From Clostridiaceae bacterium (GTDB lineage: Bacteria; Bacillota; Clostridia; Acetivibrionales; DUMB01): a DNA stretch of 64,000 nt. Where the stretch lies: positions 1 to 64,000 of the forward strand of contig DUMB01000080.1 of NCBI GenBank assembly GCA_012840085.1. The letters are read 5' to 3'. Below the pieces are notes generated by a model that was not told the origin of the DNA, made no database searches, and worked only from the letters and a program-made list of their open reading frames with translations. Numbering within the stretch: position 1 is the stretch's first letter; each line of letters opens with the position of its first letter. Shown here in pieces: positions 52,245 through 62,133 of this stretch. A program made the translations under genes and the position numbers.

Positions 52245-54359
52245 CTATTTCACGAGGCTTATAGCCAATACATGCATATGTGTATTATTGGGCAGACGTA
52301 TGCTGGTAACGGTCTTTCCGCTGGCAGGTGTCAGATAATATGCATAAATATAGTTTGTCTGCGGCGAGTCAGATGTCTGGCTATGCCTGTGAGCCATTGT
52401 CTGGACTATTTTCTGCCCTGAGCTTCCGGTACACCAGTCTCTCATCGTTACACTTACATTGGTGTAGGTACCGTCCGAATAGTTTATTCTGAATGTCCCG
52501 GTTTTATCCCCGGCAGTAGCCGATCCTAAAATCCTTATTGAGATGTAACTATCCGGGGTTAAGGCAATAGTCTGGTTGCTGCAGTTGACAACATTGTTCT
52601 GTCCGTTTGCAAAAGGCCCCATTTGGTATTCAACATTTTCGAATACAGGTGCCGGATTTACCAGATCAGCTGAATAGGTATAACCACTGTCGTCATAGTT
52701 ACCGTCATTTCTTTTGGTATCGTAGCTAAATCCATCAGCGTTAAAGTATGAGCTAAGATCTACTTTTGTAAATGCAGGCTGCTGAACAGTTCCCTCATAC
52801 TCATGGGCGCCTCTGTCAGGTGAACCGTTATACAAAGGATTACCCCAGTAGTCTTTACCTCCGTTGTTTGAAATGATCATACCCGTATTGATACATGGTG
52901 AATTTGGCTTAAGTTTATACCCATCTACCGTCGTTCGTCCGTTTCCGCCGCTTCCCGGGTTTACAAGCATAGGATCTGATGTTATCTTGTTTGCATCATT
53001 TGGAGTTGTTGCAAAGTTTCCATAAAATACGTTGTTACTCCATGTGAAATTACCATAGGGATTATATCCTGTGCCCATGCTTCCACCCATGTTGTAGAAT
53101 ATATTGTTGTAGAAAGCAGCAGTACCTTTCTTCGAATCAGTATCAGGTCTAAACATTGGCACCGTCAGTCCTGATTTAATATATATAGTGTTGTTGTAAA
53201 TCTTGGTGTTATAGCTGGCAGCCCTGTGGTCGAACAGTCCTGTTCTGTCATTCTGGCTGATGTTGTACCTGCAAACTGAGTCAAAGACCTTGCAGGAGCT
53301 GAGGCTGCACACCAGGAAAAACCCGCCGTTATTGTCGTGACTGTAATTGTACTGGAATATGCATCTGCGGCAAGCCCCATCGTTGTCGAAAGATTGGCCG
53401 TCAGCCGTTCCATTCGTGTTCATGACTTCATTATACTGGTATATACAGTCTTGTGATGACCAGGTTGAGCAGGCTACACCAGCTACATTGGCAGGTACAT
53501 TGCACTGGGTATTGTCAAGTATGTTGTATTCCACGATTGCTCCATCACATGAACACAGGCATGTTCCTGTCCCGGGAATGTCAACAGCATAATTGTTGCG
53601 CACCACTACATTTGTGGAATTGAACATTGCTCCTGCTCCGCCGGACATGCCCAGTTCAGAATCATTATACCAGGGCGAATCGAAGAAATAGAACATATTC
53701 CTGTCTGTATTTCTGAAGGTGCAGTTTTCTATCCTTACATCATTGAACCTGGTAGGCACTGTGTTTCCGAATATGCGTCCCACAATAGCTCCTGTAAAGG
53801 ACCCTGCGCTTTCATGGGAACCGGGCGAATAGTTGGGAGCCTTGCTCCTGATATCATGAAAATACACGTTTTGCACATAAATATGGTTCAGTGTACCTGC
53901 ATCAGTTGCAGTAATATAGAGCCCTATTCTCAATGCATCAGTGCTGGCAGTATTCATTATTTCTATATTCCGGATTTCCCAATATTGCTGGTTATGAAGT
54001 CTCATTGTGTAACTTGCTCCTGCGCCGTCTATAATCGGGTCAGCCCCGGTTCCGTATTTCGTTATAACAATTGGATTGCCGCTGCTTCCGGACCCTTTGG
54101 GCAACAACTGTCCTGTCCATGAGCCTCCTGCTTTGAACTTAATCTGGTCCCCAGGTTGGAAAGTCATGCTGTTCACCTTTGATAGTGTCTTCCAGGGCGT
54201 GCTTTCACTTGTTCCATTGTTATTGTCGTTGCCGTTTACTGAGTCGACATAGTAAACCGTGCCAGCTGCATGAACTTTAACAGGAGTAAACACGCTTACA
54301 CTCAGAAACGTCGTTAGAATGACAACTATGGTTGCAAGTGTCCTCATGTGACTTTTCAT
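52245..54359 (-). CDS. Secreted right-handed beta-helix protein (polysaccharide lyase/hydrolase-like)
   Basis: This 704-residue protein has a Sec signal peptide (about 1-31, cut after VHAAG-type sequence), then GTVYYVDSVNGNDNNNGTSESTPWKTLSKVN, the common start of parallel beta-helix proteins, and many Asn-rich turns (VRNNYAVDI, YQYNEVMNTNG, YNNTIYI, SNNVFYGN) of about 25-residue coils up to residue 510. The C-terminal 180 residues form a beta-sandwich of carbohydrate-binding type (TKVDLSSYFNADGFSYD). It may be a pectin- or rhamnogalacturonan-active lyase or hydrolase, but I cannot identify the catalytic residues. AAGGAGG precedes the start. Confidence 0.75.
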   Translation of the reverse strand: MKSHMRTLATIVVILTTFLSVSVFTPVKVHAAGTVYYVDSVNGNDNNNGTSESTPWKTLSKVNSMTFQPGDQIKFKAGGSWTGQLLPKGSGSSGNPIVITKYGTGADPIIDGAGASYTMRLHNQQYWEIRNIEIMNTASTDALRIGLYITATDAGTLNHIYVQNVYFHDIRSKAPNYSPGSHESAGSFTGAIVGRIFGNTVPTRFNDVRIENCTFRNTDRNMFYFFDSPWYNDSELGMSGGAGAMFNSTNVVVRNNYAVDIPGTGTCLCSCDGAIVEYNILDNTQCNVPANVAGVACSTWSSQDCIYQYNEVMNTNGTADGQSFDNDGACRRCIFQYNYSHDNNGGFFLVCSLSSCKVFDSVCRYNISQNDRTGLFDHRAASYNTKIYNNTIYIKSGLTVPMFRPDTDSKKGTAAFYNNIFYNMGGSMGTGYNPYGNFTWSNNVFYGNFATTPNDANKITSDPMLVNPGSGGNGRTTVDGYKLKPNSPCINTGMIISNNGGKDYWGNPLYNGSPDRGAHEYEGTVQQPAFTKVDLSSYFNADGFSYDTKRNDGNYDDSGYTYSADLVNPAPVFENVEYQMGPFANGQNNVVNCSNQTIALTPDSYISIRILGSATAGDKTGTFRINYSDGTYTNVSVTMRDWCTGSSGQKIVQTMAHRHSQTSDSPQTNYIYAYYLTPASGKTVTSIRLPNNTHMHVLAISLVK

Positions 54360-54874
54360 CTATACCGCCTCCTTTTTATTTGCTTTTGTATGTTAATCTT
54401 ATTAATTCTGAGAATATGAAACAAAAAGTGCCGGATAAAACTACCCTCCTTTCTTTGACAGATTGCGGCAAGAACCCGAAAGCATTTTGCATTCCAGGTT
54501 CCTGCCTTAACATCTCAACATCTTCCGGAGTCCCTGTTGTTCCATATATCCCAAAAATAATAAGTTATTTTTAAGCTTGTACATTTATGGCTTATGTCTC
54601 ATCAGCATTAGCCTGACCTGATACATTGAACCTTTTTCCGACAGTGTGAAATAAATTTTCAGACGGTATAATGTAATTTTTTCAGACGGTTTAGTGTAAA
54701 CTATCCCAGACAGTATTAAGTCTCTTGAACTTTTGCACTATCACCTTAAACTTTCGGTTTTAACCTTCAACTTTAGACTTTTAACCTATGACTTTAGTCC
54801 TCTAGACTTTGGCTTTATACTTTCAGCTTTTATGCTATAGCCCTTCAGTTATTTAATTACTCCCGCAATGCAAA
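54360..54874. repeat. Spacer with two blocks of degenerate tandem repeats
   Basis: This 515-base spacer has roughly 22-24-bp units (TTCAGACGGTATAATGTAATTTT type) at 54633-54725, then 15-21-bp units (ACTTTAGACTTTTAACCTATG type) to about 54850. On the minus strand, 54376-54564 is an open frame of 62 codons that reads like coding sequence (GTTGTPEDVEMLRQEPG) but has no start with a ribosome site; it may be a gene remnant. Confidence 0.55.
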
Positions 54875-57046
54875 TTATATCTCCAGCCACTTATATCCCA
54901 TAGGCTGCAAATCCAATTCAATTATCTTCTCCCCATACCTTATAACGCTTGTTCTCTGGGGTTCCAACGTGTTGTTTATCACCACAAAACGCCCGGCCTC
55001 AGGATAGACAGCACATTCAGTGTTTGAATTGTCGCAGTACCAATCGAACATCTCCGATTCCTTTGAAGCAGCCCAATATATAGCCCTCATCAATAACCGT
55101 GCATTTTCAATGTTGTAAGGCAAACCTGCCAAATATACCGCTCTTCCTTTTACAAAATTGTTGGCAGAAAGAGCAATGCTGTTGTTTTGAATATTTAGCA
55201 CCTTTAAATTGTCAGAATACTTGTAGATGGAATCAATTCCCTCGCCATGGTCAATATTGCCTTTAACATCATCTATTATAAAGTGCTTCTTCTCCGGCAC
55301 AACTTTCGGCTTGTTATGGCTCATGGTAAAGCCAGTCTCTTTTTGCACTCCAAGGATGTCAGCTAACTGGAAAAATGAACCGTTATATTCAAACGCCGTT
55401 GGCTCACCAACACCTATAAAACCTCCGCCATTGGCGACCCATTCCCGTATGGTTGTCTGAATCTTTACGTCACTCCAGTACTCCCCTCCGGACCACGAGG
55501 TTCCTGCATCGCCCACACTGATAATTACTCCTGTTTCCTTCGGTATTCCACTTTCTTTTATATCATTAAAGCTAATGAACTCTACTTCAAAGGGAAGTCC
55601 TGCAAGTGCTTCGAATACACCCAGATAGGAATAGCATTTCTGATTCCAGAGAGAATGAGCAATCTGATGTGTCATCCAGGATCTGATTTTTCCCCACGTA
55701 TTCAGGACAGCAACTTTGAAAGATGCGCTGTAAGGCTTTGTCCCCCGGGACATGGTATGGATATCTCTAAATTCCTGACATATTTGCGCAACACGTTCAA
55801 TAAAATCAGGAAAACGCCAGGCAAGGCTCAAATAGCCACCGTATCCCATTCTATCTGCAGGTTTTCTCAGCAGTGCCCGCCTTGACTTAAGCCACACCTT
55901 AAGAAGTTCTCCCACCGGGTCTCCTCCATCGCAAAAAATATCCGGGAAGAAATAAGGATAAAACCTTACCTCCGTAGCTTTAACAGGTATATCCGTAATC
56001 ATCCTGGTTGTAACTCCGTCGCCGGCGGCTCCTACTACTGCATCAAGGCCAATTCTGTTAAAATATTTTCCGTATGGCTCCGTACCTGCCCAGTGGTCCC
56101 CGAGAAACATTACAGCTTTCTTTCCGGCTCTATGAACTCTTTCCACACATTCCGCTGCAAGCTCTGCTATAAACCGCTGGTTAAAGTCCATCCAGTCAAG
56201 ATATTTTTTTGTAGGGTTCCTGAAAGGTGTATTATAATAACCCATGTCAACAAAATCTTCAGGCCTTAACCTGTATCCGTATTCTTTCTCAAACTGTTCT
56301 ATCGCATAGGGACTGACACAGCTCAAATAACCAAACCAGTCAACCTGTCTTTCCTTTCCCTCATTATCATATATCAGGTCAAAGTTGTAAAAAAACGTCG
56401 TAAACCTCACAATACTTGTGTTTGGGTGTTCCTGCAGCCATCTGTCAAGTGTTTCAAGCAAATGTGCCCTTGCCTTAGGATGCCTGGGATCAACCGGCAG
56501 CCTGTGTTCCGTCTGCCAGTTGTTCGTTTTATGATTATACATTGATACAGGTTCCCAAATTTGATATGCCAGGAAGGATACAGTATATCTGTGCCATTTT
56601 TTTGCTTTCCTTATGATTACAACTTTCTTTTCCCTGTCAAAACTCCAATGTTCCGGATCAACAACTTCTCCCGTAGTCCTGTCAATTACTTCCCACCATT
56701 TTTTCGGGTCATGGAAAGTATCCAATTCAAACTGTTCCGAATAATAATGTTCTATTGGATTTATTTCCAGAACATCACTTACAGCCGTACAGCAGTCAGA
56801 CATCAGATAAATCTGCTGAAGGCAGTCTCTGTTTGCTTTAGCCCACTCGTTGTCCTCCCTGATCAGACAAAGGGTGGAATATACTTCAAAGCCCATCTTC
56901 ATTATTTCCTCGGACATTTCGGTTCCATCACTGTCGCGTACAGCATCTATTCCCCATTTTGATGCAAGTTCCAGCACCTCTTTCTCCATGCCCTTCTCCA
57001 CAGGAAGAGTAACTCTTCCGGAAGATATAGGAGTTCCTGATGTCAC
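54875..57046 (-). CDS. GH112 galactosyl disaccharide phosphorylase
   Basis: This 723-residue cytoplasmic enzyme is of the lacto-N-biose/galacto-N-biose phosphorylase family, which splits a beta-galactoside with phosphate to give alpha-galactose 1-phosphate. SSGRVTLPVEKGMEKEVLELASKWGIDAVRDSDGTEM is the diagnostic N-terminus, with the catalytic Asp region, followed by the TIM barrel (HYYSEQFELDTFHDP, VDWFGYLSCVSPYAIEQFEKEYGY, MFLGDHWAGTEPYG) and beta-sandwich C-terminal domains. Acceptor specificity (N-acetylhexosamine or L-rhamnose) cannot be settled by eye; the pectin-like context favours galactosyl-rhamnose. It starts with GTG overlapping the permease stop (GTGA), with GGGAGG upstream. Confidence 0.9.
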   Translation of the reverse strand: MTSGTPISSGRVTLPVEKGMEKEVLELASKWGIDAVRDSDGTEMSEEIMKMGFEVYSTLCLIREDNEWAKANRDCLQQIYLMSDCCTAVSDVLEINPIEHYYSEQFELDTFHDPKKWWEVIDRTTGEVVDPEHWSFDREKKVVIIRKAKKWHRYTVSFLAYQIWEPVSMYNHKTNNWQTEHRLPVDPRHPKARAHLLETLDRWLQEHPNTSIVRFTTFFYNFDLIYDNEGKERQVDWFGYLSCVSPYAIEQFEKEYGYRLRPEDFVDMGYYNTPFRNPTKKYLDWMDFNQRFIAELAAECVERVHRAGKKAVMFLGDHWAGTEPYGKYFNRIGLDAVVGAAGDGVTTRMITDIPVKATEVRFYPYFFPDIFCDGGDPVGELLKVWLKSRRALLRKPADRMGYGGYLSLAWRFPDFIERVAQICQEFRDIHTMSRGTKPYSASFKVAVLNTWGKIRSWMTHQIAHSLWNQKCYSYLGVFEALAGLPFEVEFISFNDIKESGIPKETGVIISVGDAGTSWSGGEYWSDVKIQTTIREWVANGGGFIGVGEPTAFEYNGSFFQLADILGVQKETGFTMSHNKPKVVPEKKHFIIDDVKGNIDHGEGIDSIYKYSDNLKVLNIQNNSIALSANNFVKGRAVYLAGLPYNIENARLLMRAIYWAASKESEMFDWYCDNSNTECAVYPEAGRFVVINNTLEPQRTSVIRYGEKIIELDLQPMGYKWLEI

Positions 57047-57891
57047 CCCTTAATCCCTCCCATCTGCATACCGCTGGTCAGTTTTCTCTGTGTCAGAGAA
57101 TATATAACAACAGTTGGAACAAGCACAATTACAAGCCCTGCAAACAGTGCACCCCAATCGGTGGCATAACGTTGAATTTCCATCAGGTTCGCAAGACCTA
57201 TGGGCAGAGTCTTTTTCTCTTCACTGGAAAGAAGTGTTAAAGCCAGCGGGAACTCATTCCAGAATGAAAAGAAACCGAATATTGTTATGGTAATTATCCC
57301 TGGCTTTGCCAGAGGGACAATAATTTTTATCAATGTCCCCAAATGTCCGCACCCGTCTATCATTGCCGAATCCTCATACTCTCTTGGTATCGTCTTCATA
57401 TAGCTGGTTAACAGGTATATTGAGAATGGCAGCTGCAAAACAGCATATACCACAGAAATCCAAAACCTGTTATCATCCATATTCAGACTGCTCATCATGA
57501 GGTAAAGAGGTATGACGATAAATATTGATTGAATAAAAATACCGCACATATATATATTGTTAATCAGGTTGTTGAGCCTGAATTTATATCTTCCCAGAAC
57601 ATAGGAGGAGCTTACTGACAGAAACAGCAATATTATAATAGACAGAACTGTGACTAAAACGGAATTGACTGAGTAGTAACCTATTTTTGCTTTGGTAAAT
57701 GCATTTATATAATTTATCAGATTAAGCCCTTTCGGAAGATACCATGGATTTTCAAGAATTTCAGTGTTTGTCTTAAAGGAGGTAAACACATTCCATAAGA
57801 GCGGATATACTACTACAATAGTGTTTATGATTAATATTAAATAAATAATTATGCTTACAACTATATCTGTGCCCCTTATTTTGCTCCTCAT
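57043..57891 (-). CDS. Sugar ABC transporter permease (MalG type)
   Basis: This 282-residue protein has six hydrophobic segments and the EAA loop PREYEDSAMIDGCGHLGTLIKIIVPLAKPGI that docks the ATPase, typical of carbohydrate importers of the CUT1 class. It starts at ATG 57889-57891, six bases after GAGGTG; the track GTG start lies over that site. It overlaps the GH112 gene and follows the first permease by 12 bases. No ATPase gene is present here, so a shared MsmK/MalK-type ATPase encoded elsewhere is likely. Confidence 0.92.
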   Translation of the reverse strand: MRSKIRGTDIVVSIIIYLILIINTIVVVYPLLWNVFTSFKTNTEILENPWYLPKGLNLINYINAFTKAKIGYYSVNSVLVTVLSIIILLFLSVSSSYVLGRYKFRLNNLINNIYMCGIFIQSIFIVIPLYLMMSSLNMDDNRFWISVVYAVLQLPFSIYLLTSYMKTIPREYEDSAMIDGCGHLGTLIKIIVPLAKPGIITITIFGFFSFWNEFPLALTLLSSEEKKTLPIGLANLMEIQRYATDWGALFAGLVIVLVPTVVIYSLTQRKLTSGMQMGGIKG

Positions 57892-57903
57892 AGTTATCAC
57901 CTC

Positions 57904-58788
57904 TTAAATTTCTACTGTCTGCTCACCTGTCAGCCGGTTGCTGATCACTGAGAGGATTATTGAGATAATAAACACCACTACTACTACTGCCATGGCATAA
58001 CCCATGTTCGCATTAACAGCATGATTGTACATGAAAGTTAACAGCACCTCTGAATCCCTGTCGGGTCCTCCGTTTGTCATTACTTTCACTATTGTGAAAC
58101 TGTTTGTTATGACTCCATTTATTATAAATATTATCGTAGTTCTGATAATCCCCCACAGCAGCGGTACGGTTATCCGCCAAAATTGCTGGAAGCTGCTCGC
58201 CCCGTCTATTTCTGCCGCTTCGTATATATCTCTTGATATACTATCAATTCCTGCCATATACATAACCATATAATATCCTGCCGCCTGCCATATCATTGTA
58301 ATTGCCAAAGCCCACATTACCGTATATTTGTTGCCTAACAGAGGCAATTCAAGTTCCATTCCGAATATACCTAAAAATGAGTCCACAATTCCCATTGTCG
58401 GATGGTATATAAAGGACCAGAGAATAGAGATTACAACAAAGGACAAGATACTGGGAAAGAAAAATACAGTTCTGAAAAAATTACTGTACTTAATCTTTCC
58501 TGAAGTCAGCAGAGCCGCAAAAAACAGTGCTATTAAAAGTGTAGGAGCAATTGTTGTTGCTGCAAGAAAACCTGTATTTTTTAGTGCTATATAAAAAACT
58601 TCATCATTGATCATTGTCTTAAAGTTCTCCAGCCCTATAAATACTGCCTTATTTCCCAAGCCTGAATCCTGGTATAAAGAAGTCTTAAAAACATTTATAG
58701 CCGGATAAACGATAAATAATGAAAACAACAACAGCGAAGGCAGGATACAAAAGGCAATAAATACATTTCTTCTTATACTTTTTTTCAT
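57904..58788 (-). CDS. Sugar ABC transporter permease (MalF type)
   Basis: This 294-residue CUT1-type permease has six membrane segments and the EAA loop SRDIYEAAEIDGASSFQQFWRITVPLLWGII. It pairs with the MalG-type permease. I start at ATG 58786-58788 (MKKSIRRN); the track adds 23 residues from the upstream spacer, which holds a hairpin. The ribosome site is weak (GGATGTGAG). That and the upstream hairpin suggest lower expression than the binding protein. Confidence 0.9.
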   Translation of the reverse strand: MKKSIRRNVFIAFCILPSLLLFSLFIVYPAINVFKTSLYQDSGLGNKAVFIGLENFKTMINDEVFYIALKNTGFLAATTIAPTLLIALFFAALLTSGKIKYSNFFRTVFFFPSILSFVVISILWSFIYHPTMGIVDSFLGIFGMELELPLLGNKYTVMWALAITMIWQAAGYYMVMYMAGIDSISRDIYEAAEIDGASSFQQFWRITVPLLWGIIRTTIIFIINGVITNSFTIVKVMTNGGPDRDSEVLLTFMYNHAVNANMGYAMAVVVVVFIISIILSVISNRLTGEQTVEI

Positions 58789-58826
58789 TTTGCGCTCACA
58801 TCCAGTCTGATAGAAGAGTGATGGCC

Positions 58827-58853
58827 ACCGGAGAAGCTCAGGGCCTCTCCGGT
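58827..58853. promoter_or_regulatory. Intercistronic hairpin after the binding-protein gene
   Basis: ACCGGAGA and TCTCCGGT form an 8-bp stem without a T-run, between the binding-protein and permease genes. Such stems often protect the upstream mRNA end so that binding protein is made in excess. Confidence 0.55.
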
Positions 58854-58871
58854 ACAATTCATATCCCTGAA

Positions 58872-60323
58872 TCAGTTACCCTGTGCTGCCAATTCTTCTC
58901 TTACCTGTTTATATATTTTTTCCATTTTTTCTGCATATTCTTCTACAGTCATCTGCCTGTTCATTATACTGGAGAACGGCTTGTAAACCTCATCGCTTAT
59001 GTTAATCTTGCTGCCGCTTGCTACCGGTTTGAAAGATCCTACAACAGGCTGCATTCCGCTTTCAACTGCCTTGTAGCAGTTGTATGCTGAAGGTGTGATG
59101 TAATCTTTTACAGCATCAACAGCACCCTTTACAGCCAACACAGCTTTTGCCTTCTCACCATTTAACCTGATTCCTTCATCGGTGTAAACAAATTTCAGGA
59201 ATTCCTTTGCCAGTTCAGGATTTTTGGCTTTAGCCGGAATGTACATCTGTTCAATACCTACCAGTGCAACTACAGGATCTCCTTCTTTAAAAGCAGGAAC
59301 ACCTGCAAATCCAAACTCAAAGCCTTCTTCTCTCGGAGCATCCTTCATTTCACCTTCGAACCAGCTGCCGTTTACGCAGAACATCGCCTTGCCCTGCATG
59401 AATTCCGTCTGGGCCTGAGTATGGTTAAGTGCTACGGTTCCTTTCATAAGCGCATTATCCGTTGTTGCAATCTTTTTGAATATTTCCAGGGTCATCTTTG
59501 CGGCCTCTGAACTCCAGAAACCTTCCCCATATCCAAGGAATGCATCAACTGCATCCTGTCCGCCTGCGGAATACAACGCAGGTATCATAATTTCTTCAAG
59601 ATAACCCGGATAAATTCCCTGGTATGTAAACAGGGCTCTTCCGTCTTTTTTCGCCGCCTCATTCAGTGCAAAGAATTCATCCCATGTCTTTGGAGGTTTA
59701 TAGCCCTTTTCATCGAAATAGTTTTTGTTGTACCATAAGCCCATTACACCATAGTTGTAAGGAGCACCGTATATCTTTCCGTCACCGTACGGAGTACAGA
59801 ACACAGTCTCCAAAAATCCCGGAAGTATCAGGTCCTTAATAGGTACATCCTTATCAAGCGCCTTGCTGTTAAATACATCTGTGAGTTCCATCAGAGCATT
59901 ATCTTTAATTAGCCCTTTAATAACACCTGACGGGTCGTCAACGTTGAGATAAATGAAGTCAGGCAGATTTCCTGCCACCACTTTGGGCTTTATCATATCA
60001 CCCAATTTGGGATTGGCAGTAATGTTTATCTTAGTACCAGGATACTTTTCCATAAATTTTTCTGCCAGGGCATCCCAGAATTCCCTTCCATATGCGCCCT
60101 GGAAAATTGCAATATCCAGTTCTTTATTTTCAAATTCTTTTGCGTCAGATTCCTTTTCAGGCTGCACATCAGTTTTTTGCTCTTCAACTTGTTTCGTGTC
60201 TTCTGCTGTGTTCGTATCTTCAGAAGAAGGCTGTTCCTTCTTGCCGGCGCATCCTGCGAACAGAGAAACTGCCAATGTCAACATGCACATAAGTGCAATA
60301 ATTCGTATGATTTTTGACTTCAT
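58872..60323 (-). CDS. Sugar-binding lipoprotein of the ABC transporter
   Basis: This 483-residue extracellular protein has a lipoprotein signal with lipobox FAGC (Cys at about 25), a charged Ser/Thr/Glu linker, and a type I periplasmic-binding fold of CUT1 type (LDIAIFQGAYGREFWDALAEKFMEKYPGTKINI, YNYGVMGLWYNKNYFDEKGYKPPKTWDEFF). It captures an oligosaccharide, presumably the GH112 substrate or its precursor. I use ATG 60321-60323 after GGGGG; the track start is six codons upstream. Confidence 0.93.
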   Translation of the reverse strand: MKSKIIRIIALMCMLTLAVSLFAGCAGKKEQPSSEDTNTAEDTKQVEEQKTDVQPEKESDAKEFENKELDIAIFQGAYGREFWDALAEKFMEKYPGTKINITANPKLGDMIKPKVVAGNLPDFIYLNVDDPSGVIKGLIKDNALMELTDVFNSKALDKDVPIKDLILPGFLETVFCTPYGDGKIYGAPYNYGVMGLWYNKNYFDEKGYKPPKTWDEFFALNEAAKKDGRALFTYQGIYPGYLEEIMIPALYSAGGQDAVDAFLGYGEGFWSSEAAKMTLEIFKKIATTDNALMKGTVALNHTQAQTEFMQGKAMFCVNGSWFEGEMKDAPREEGFEFGFAGVPAFKEGDPVVALVGIEQMYIPAKAKNPELAKEFLKFVYTDEGIRLNGEKAKAVLAVKGAVDAVKDYITPSAYNCYKAVESGMQPVVGSFKPVASGSKINISDEVYKPFSSIMNRQMTVEEYAEKMEKIYKQVREELAAQGN

Positions 60324-60463
60324 TTTTTGATTCCCCCTCAAATTGAATTTTCGTTCTGCTTTAATTCTAGTTTTGAACTCCGTCTTTTGGAATTAACAAT
60401 ACTTTGATAAATATAGATAATTTTTGTTGTTTTTTCGTGCAAAAAATATAGCAAAAAAAACAG

Positions 60464-60504
60464 AACATGGATTATTTTATCAATTTCAAAAATAAATCCA
60501 TGTT
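60464..60504 (-). terminator. Terminator after the YesN-like regulator
   Basis: On the minus strand, AACATGGATT-TATTTT pairs with AAAATA-ATCCATGTT, followed by CTGTTTTTTTTGC. Confidence 0.88.
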
Positions 60505-60525
60505 TCTCAGCATCTACGTTCATTA

Positions 60526-62133
60526 TCATATTTTTCTGACTTCCTTTGGTGTAATACCAAAATACTTTTTAAATAACCGGTTAAAGTAAAACTGGTCATC
60601 TATACCTACTGCAGCTGCAGCCTCCTTCACCAATATATCCCCGCTGGCCAGAAGTTCATATGCTTTAGTCATTTTTACTTCGTTTATGTATGAAACTATG
60701 CTTTTTCCGGTATTCTCCCTGAAGATTTTACAAAGATATGTTTCATTCAGGTTAACTATAGCCGCAATGTCACTCAAGGATATTTTTTCGCATGCATGTT
60801 TTTCAATAAACCTTACAGCATCGCGAATTTCCTTCCTCTGGTACTTGGCTGAAGCATCAATCCTGGCTGCAGCCTTTTTCACAATATCATCAATTATATT
60901 CAGCAGTTCACCATCTGAAGACGCTTTAAGAATTACGTCTTCATCGTCTATATATTCATCAAACACTTCATCTACGGCAAAACCGTCATTGATCAATTTC
61001 CTTTCTACTTCCCTCAGAGCTTTTTTAACACATTTTTTTAACCTATACTGGTTTAAACCTTTCTCTGCCGCCAGCAGAAAAACATTTTCCAAATCCTCGA
61101 TGACCGCTGTCAGCCTTAATTCCTTCAAATTAGCATATATCTTTTGCACTAACGATTTAAAAGCTTCCGAAACAACTTCCTCATTTTCAGAAATTCTAAA
61201 ATCCGCTTTCAGGGTTTGGCCTAAAAATTTGCTGTAAAAAAATATTGAAGAAACCTTAATGCATTTTAGCGATTCTTCCAGAAATGCCTTATAGTCTTCT
61301 GCGGTATCAGAGTAAATAACGCCTATCCTTAGATTATAGTAAACAGCGGCAAGTTCAAGCATTCTTTTTGCCAGCTTTTCAGACATATCACCATTAACCT
61401 TTTCAGATATGCCGCCATTATCCCTGTTATTATATGCTGCAGCTACATAAACCGTATTTGCGTCAATTTCTATAACTGAATACCAAATACTTGAAACCAG
61501 TACTTCTCCGGCAATATTTTTCACAACATCCGCTGTATAATTTGAATCTTCCGCAAGAATATTCTGTCCTTTCTCCTTCACGATTGCAAAAGCAGTGAGA
61601 AAATCATCCTTTTCAGACAACTGTAAACTTGCAAGTTTTGCTACAGCAGTGTCCAGATTGGTATTCTCATATAACAAAACATCTTTTAATACGGCATTCC
61701 TGATTGTGTCCGGGCTTAGTTCCCTGGAATTTGCATACTCGCTTTGTCCCCGCTTTTCTCTCAGTTTTGCCGTCATTTCTCCCAGTAGTCTTGAGAAATC
61801 TTCTGTTTTTACCGTTACCTTCAGTACATAATCATAAGCCCCAAGCCGCAAAGCATCTCTGACCAGATCGAAGTCGTTATAATTGCTCAGCACCAGAATC
61901 TCGCCGTCATATCCTTTTTCTTTCAGCCTTCTGATTAACTCGACACCGTCCATGGCCTGCATTTTAATATCTGTTATGATTATATCGGGGTTGAATTTTT
62001 CAACAATCTTTAGCGCCGCAATTCCATTACTGGCGGTACCACAGAGTTCCAACCCGTGCTCTTCCCAGTTTATCATGGATTTTATTGCCAGCCTGACAAT
62101 TTTTTCATCATCCACAATCAAGACCTTATACAT
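60526..62133 (-). CDS. YesN-type response regulator with AraC DNA-binding domain
   Basis: This 535-residue protein has an N-terminal receiver domain (about 1-125) with acidic D9/D10, phospho-acceptor D55 (PDIIITDIKM) and the switch lysine near YDYVLKVTV. A long middle region (about 130-430) is of unknown fold. The C-terminus is an AraC-type double helix-turn-helix (EKISLSDIAAIVNLNETYLCKIFRENTG, LVKEAAAAVGIDDQFYFNRLFKKYFGITPKEVRK). It overlaps the kinase gene by 16 bases and probably activates the ABC-GH112 operon downstream. The receiver-middle-AraC layout is the standard YesN form. Confidence 0.92.
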   Translation of the reverse strand: MYKVLIVDDEKIVRLAIKSMINWEEHGLELCGTASNGIAALKIVEKFNPDIIITDIKMQAMDGVELIRRLKEKGYDGEILVLSNYNDFDLVRDALRLGAYDYVLKVTVKTEDFSRLLGEMTAKLREKRGQSEYANSRELSPDTIRNAVLKDVLLYENTNLDTAVAKLASLQLSEKDDFLTAFAIVKEKGQNILAEDSNYTADVVKNIAGEVLVSSIWYSVIEIDANTVYVAAAYNNRDNGGISEKVNGDMSEKLAKRMLELAAVYYNLRIGVIYSDTAEDYKAFLEESLKCIKVSSIFFYSKFLGQTLKADFRISENEEVVSEAFKSLVQKIYANLKELRLTAVIEDLENVFLLAAEKGLNQYRLKKCVKKALREVERKLINDGFAVDEVFDEYIDDEDVILKASSDGELLNIIDDIVKKAAARIDASAKYQRKEIRDAVRFIEKHACEKISLSDIAAIVNLNETYLCKIFRENTGKSIVSYINEVKMTKAYELLASGDILVKEAAAAVGIDDQFYFNRLFKKYFGITPKEVRKI

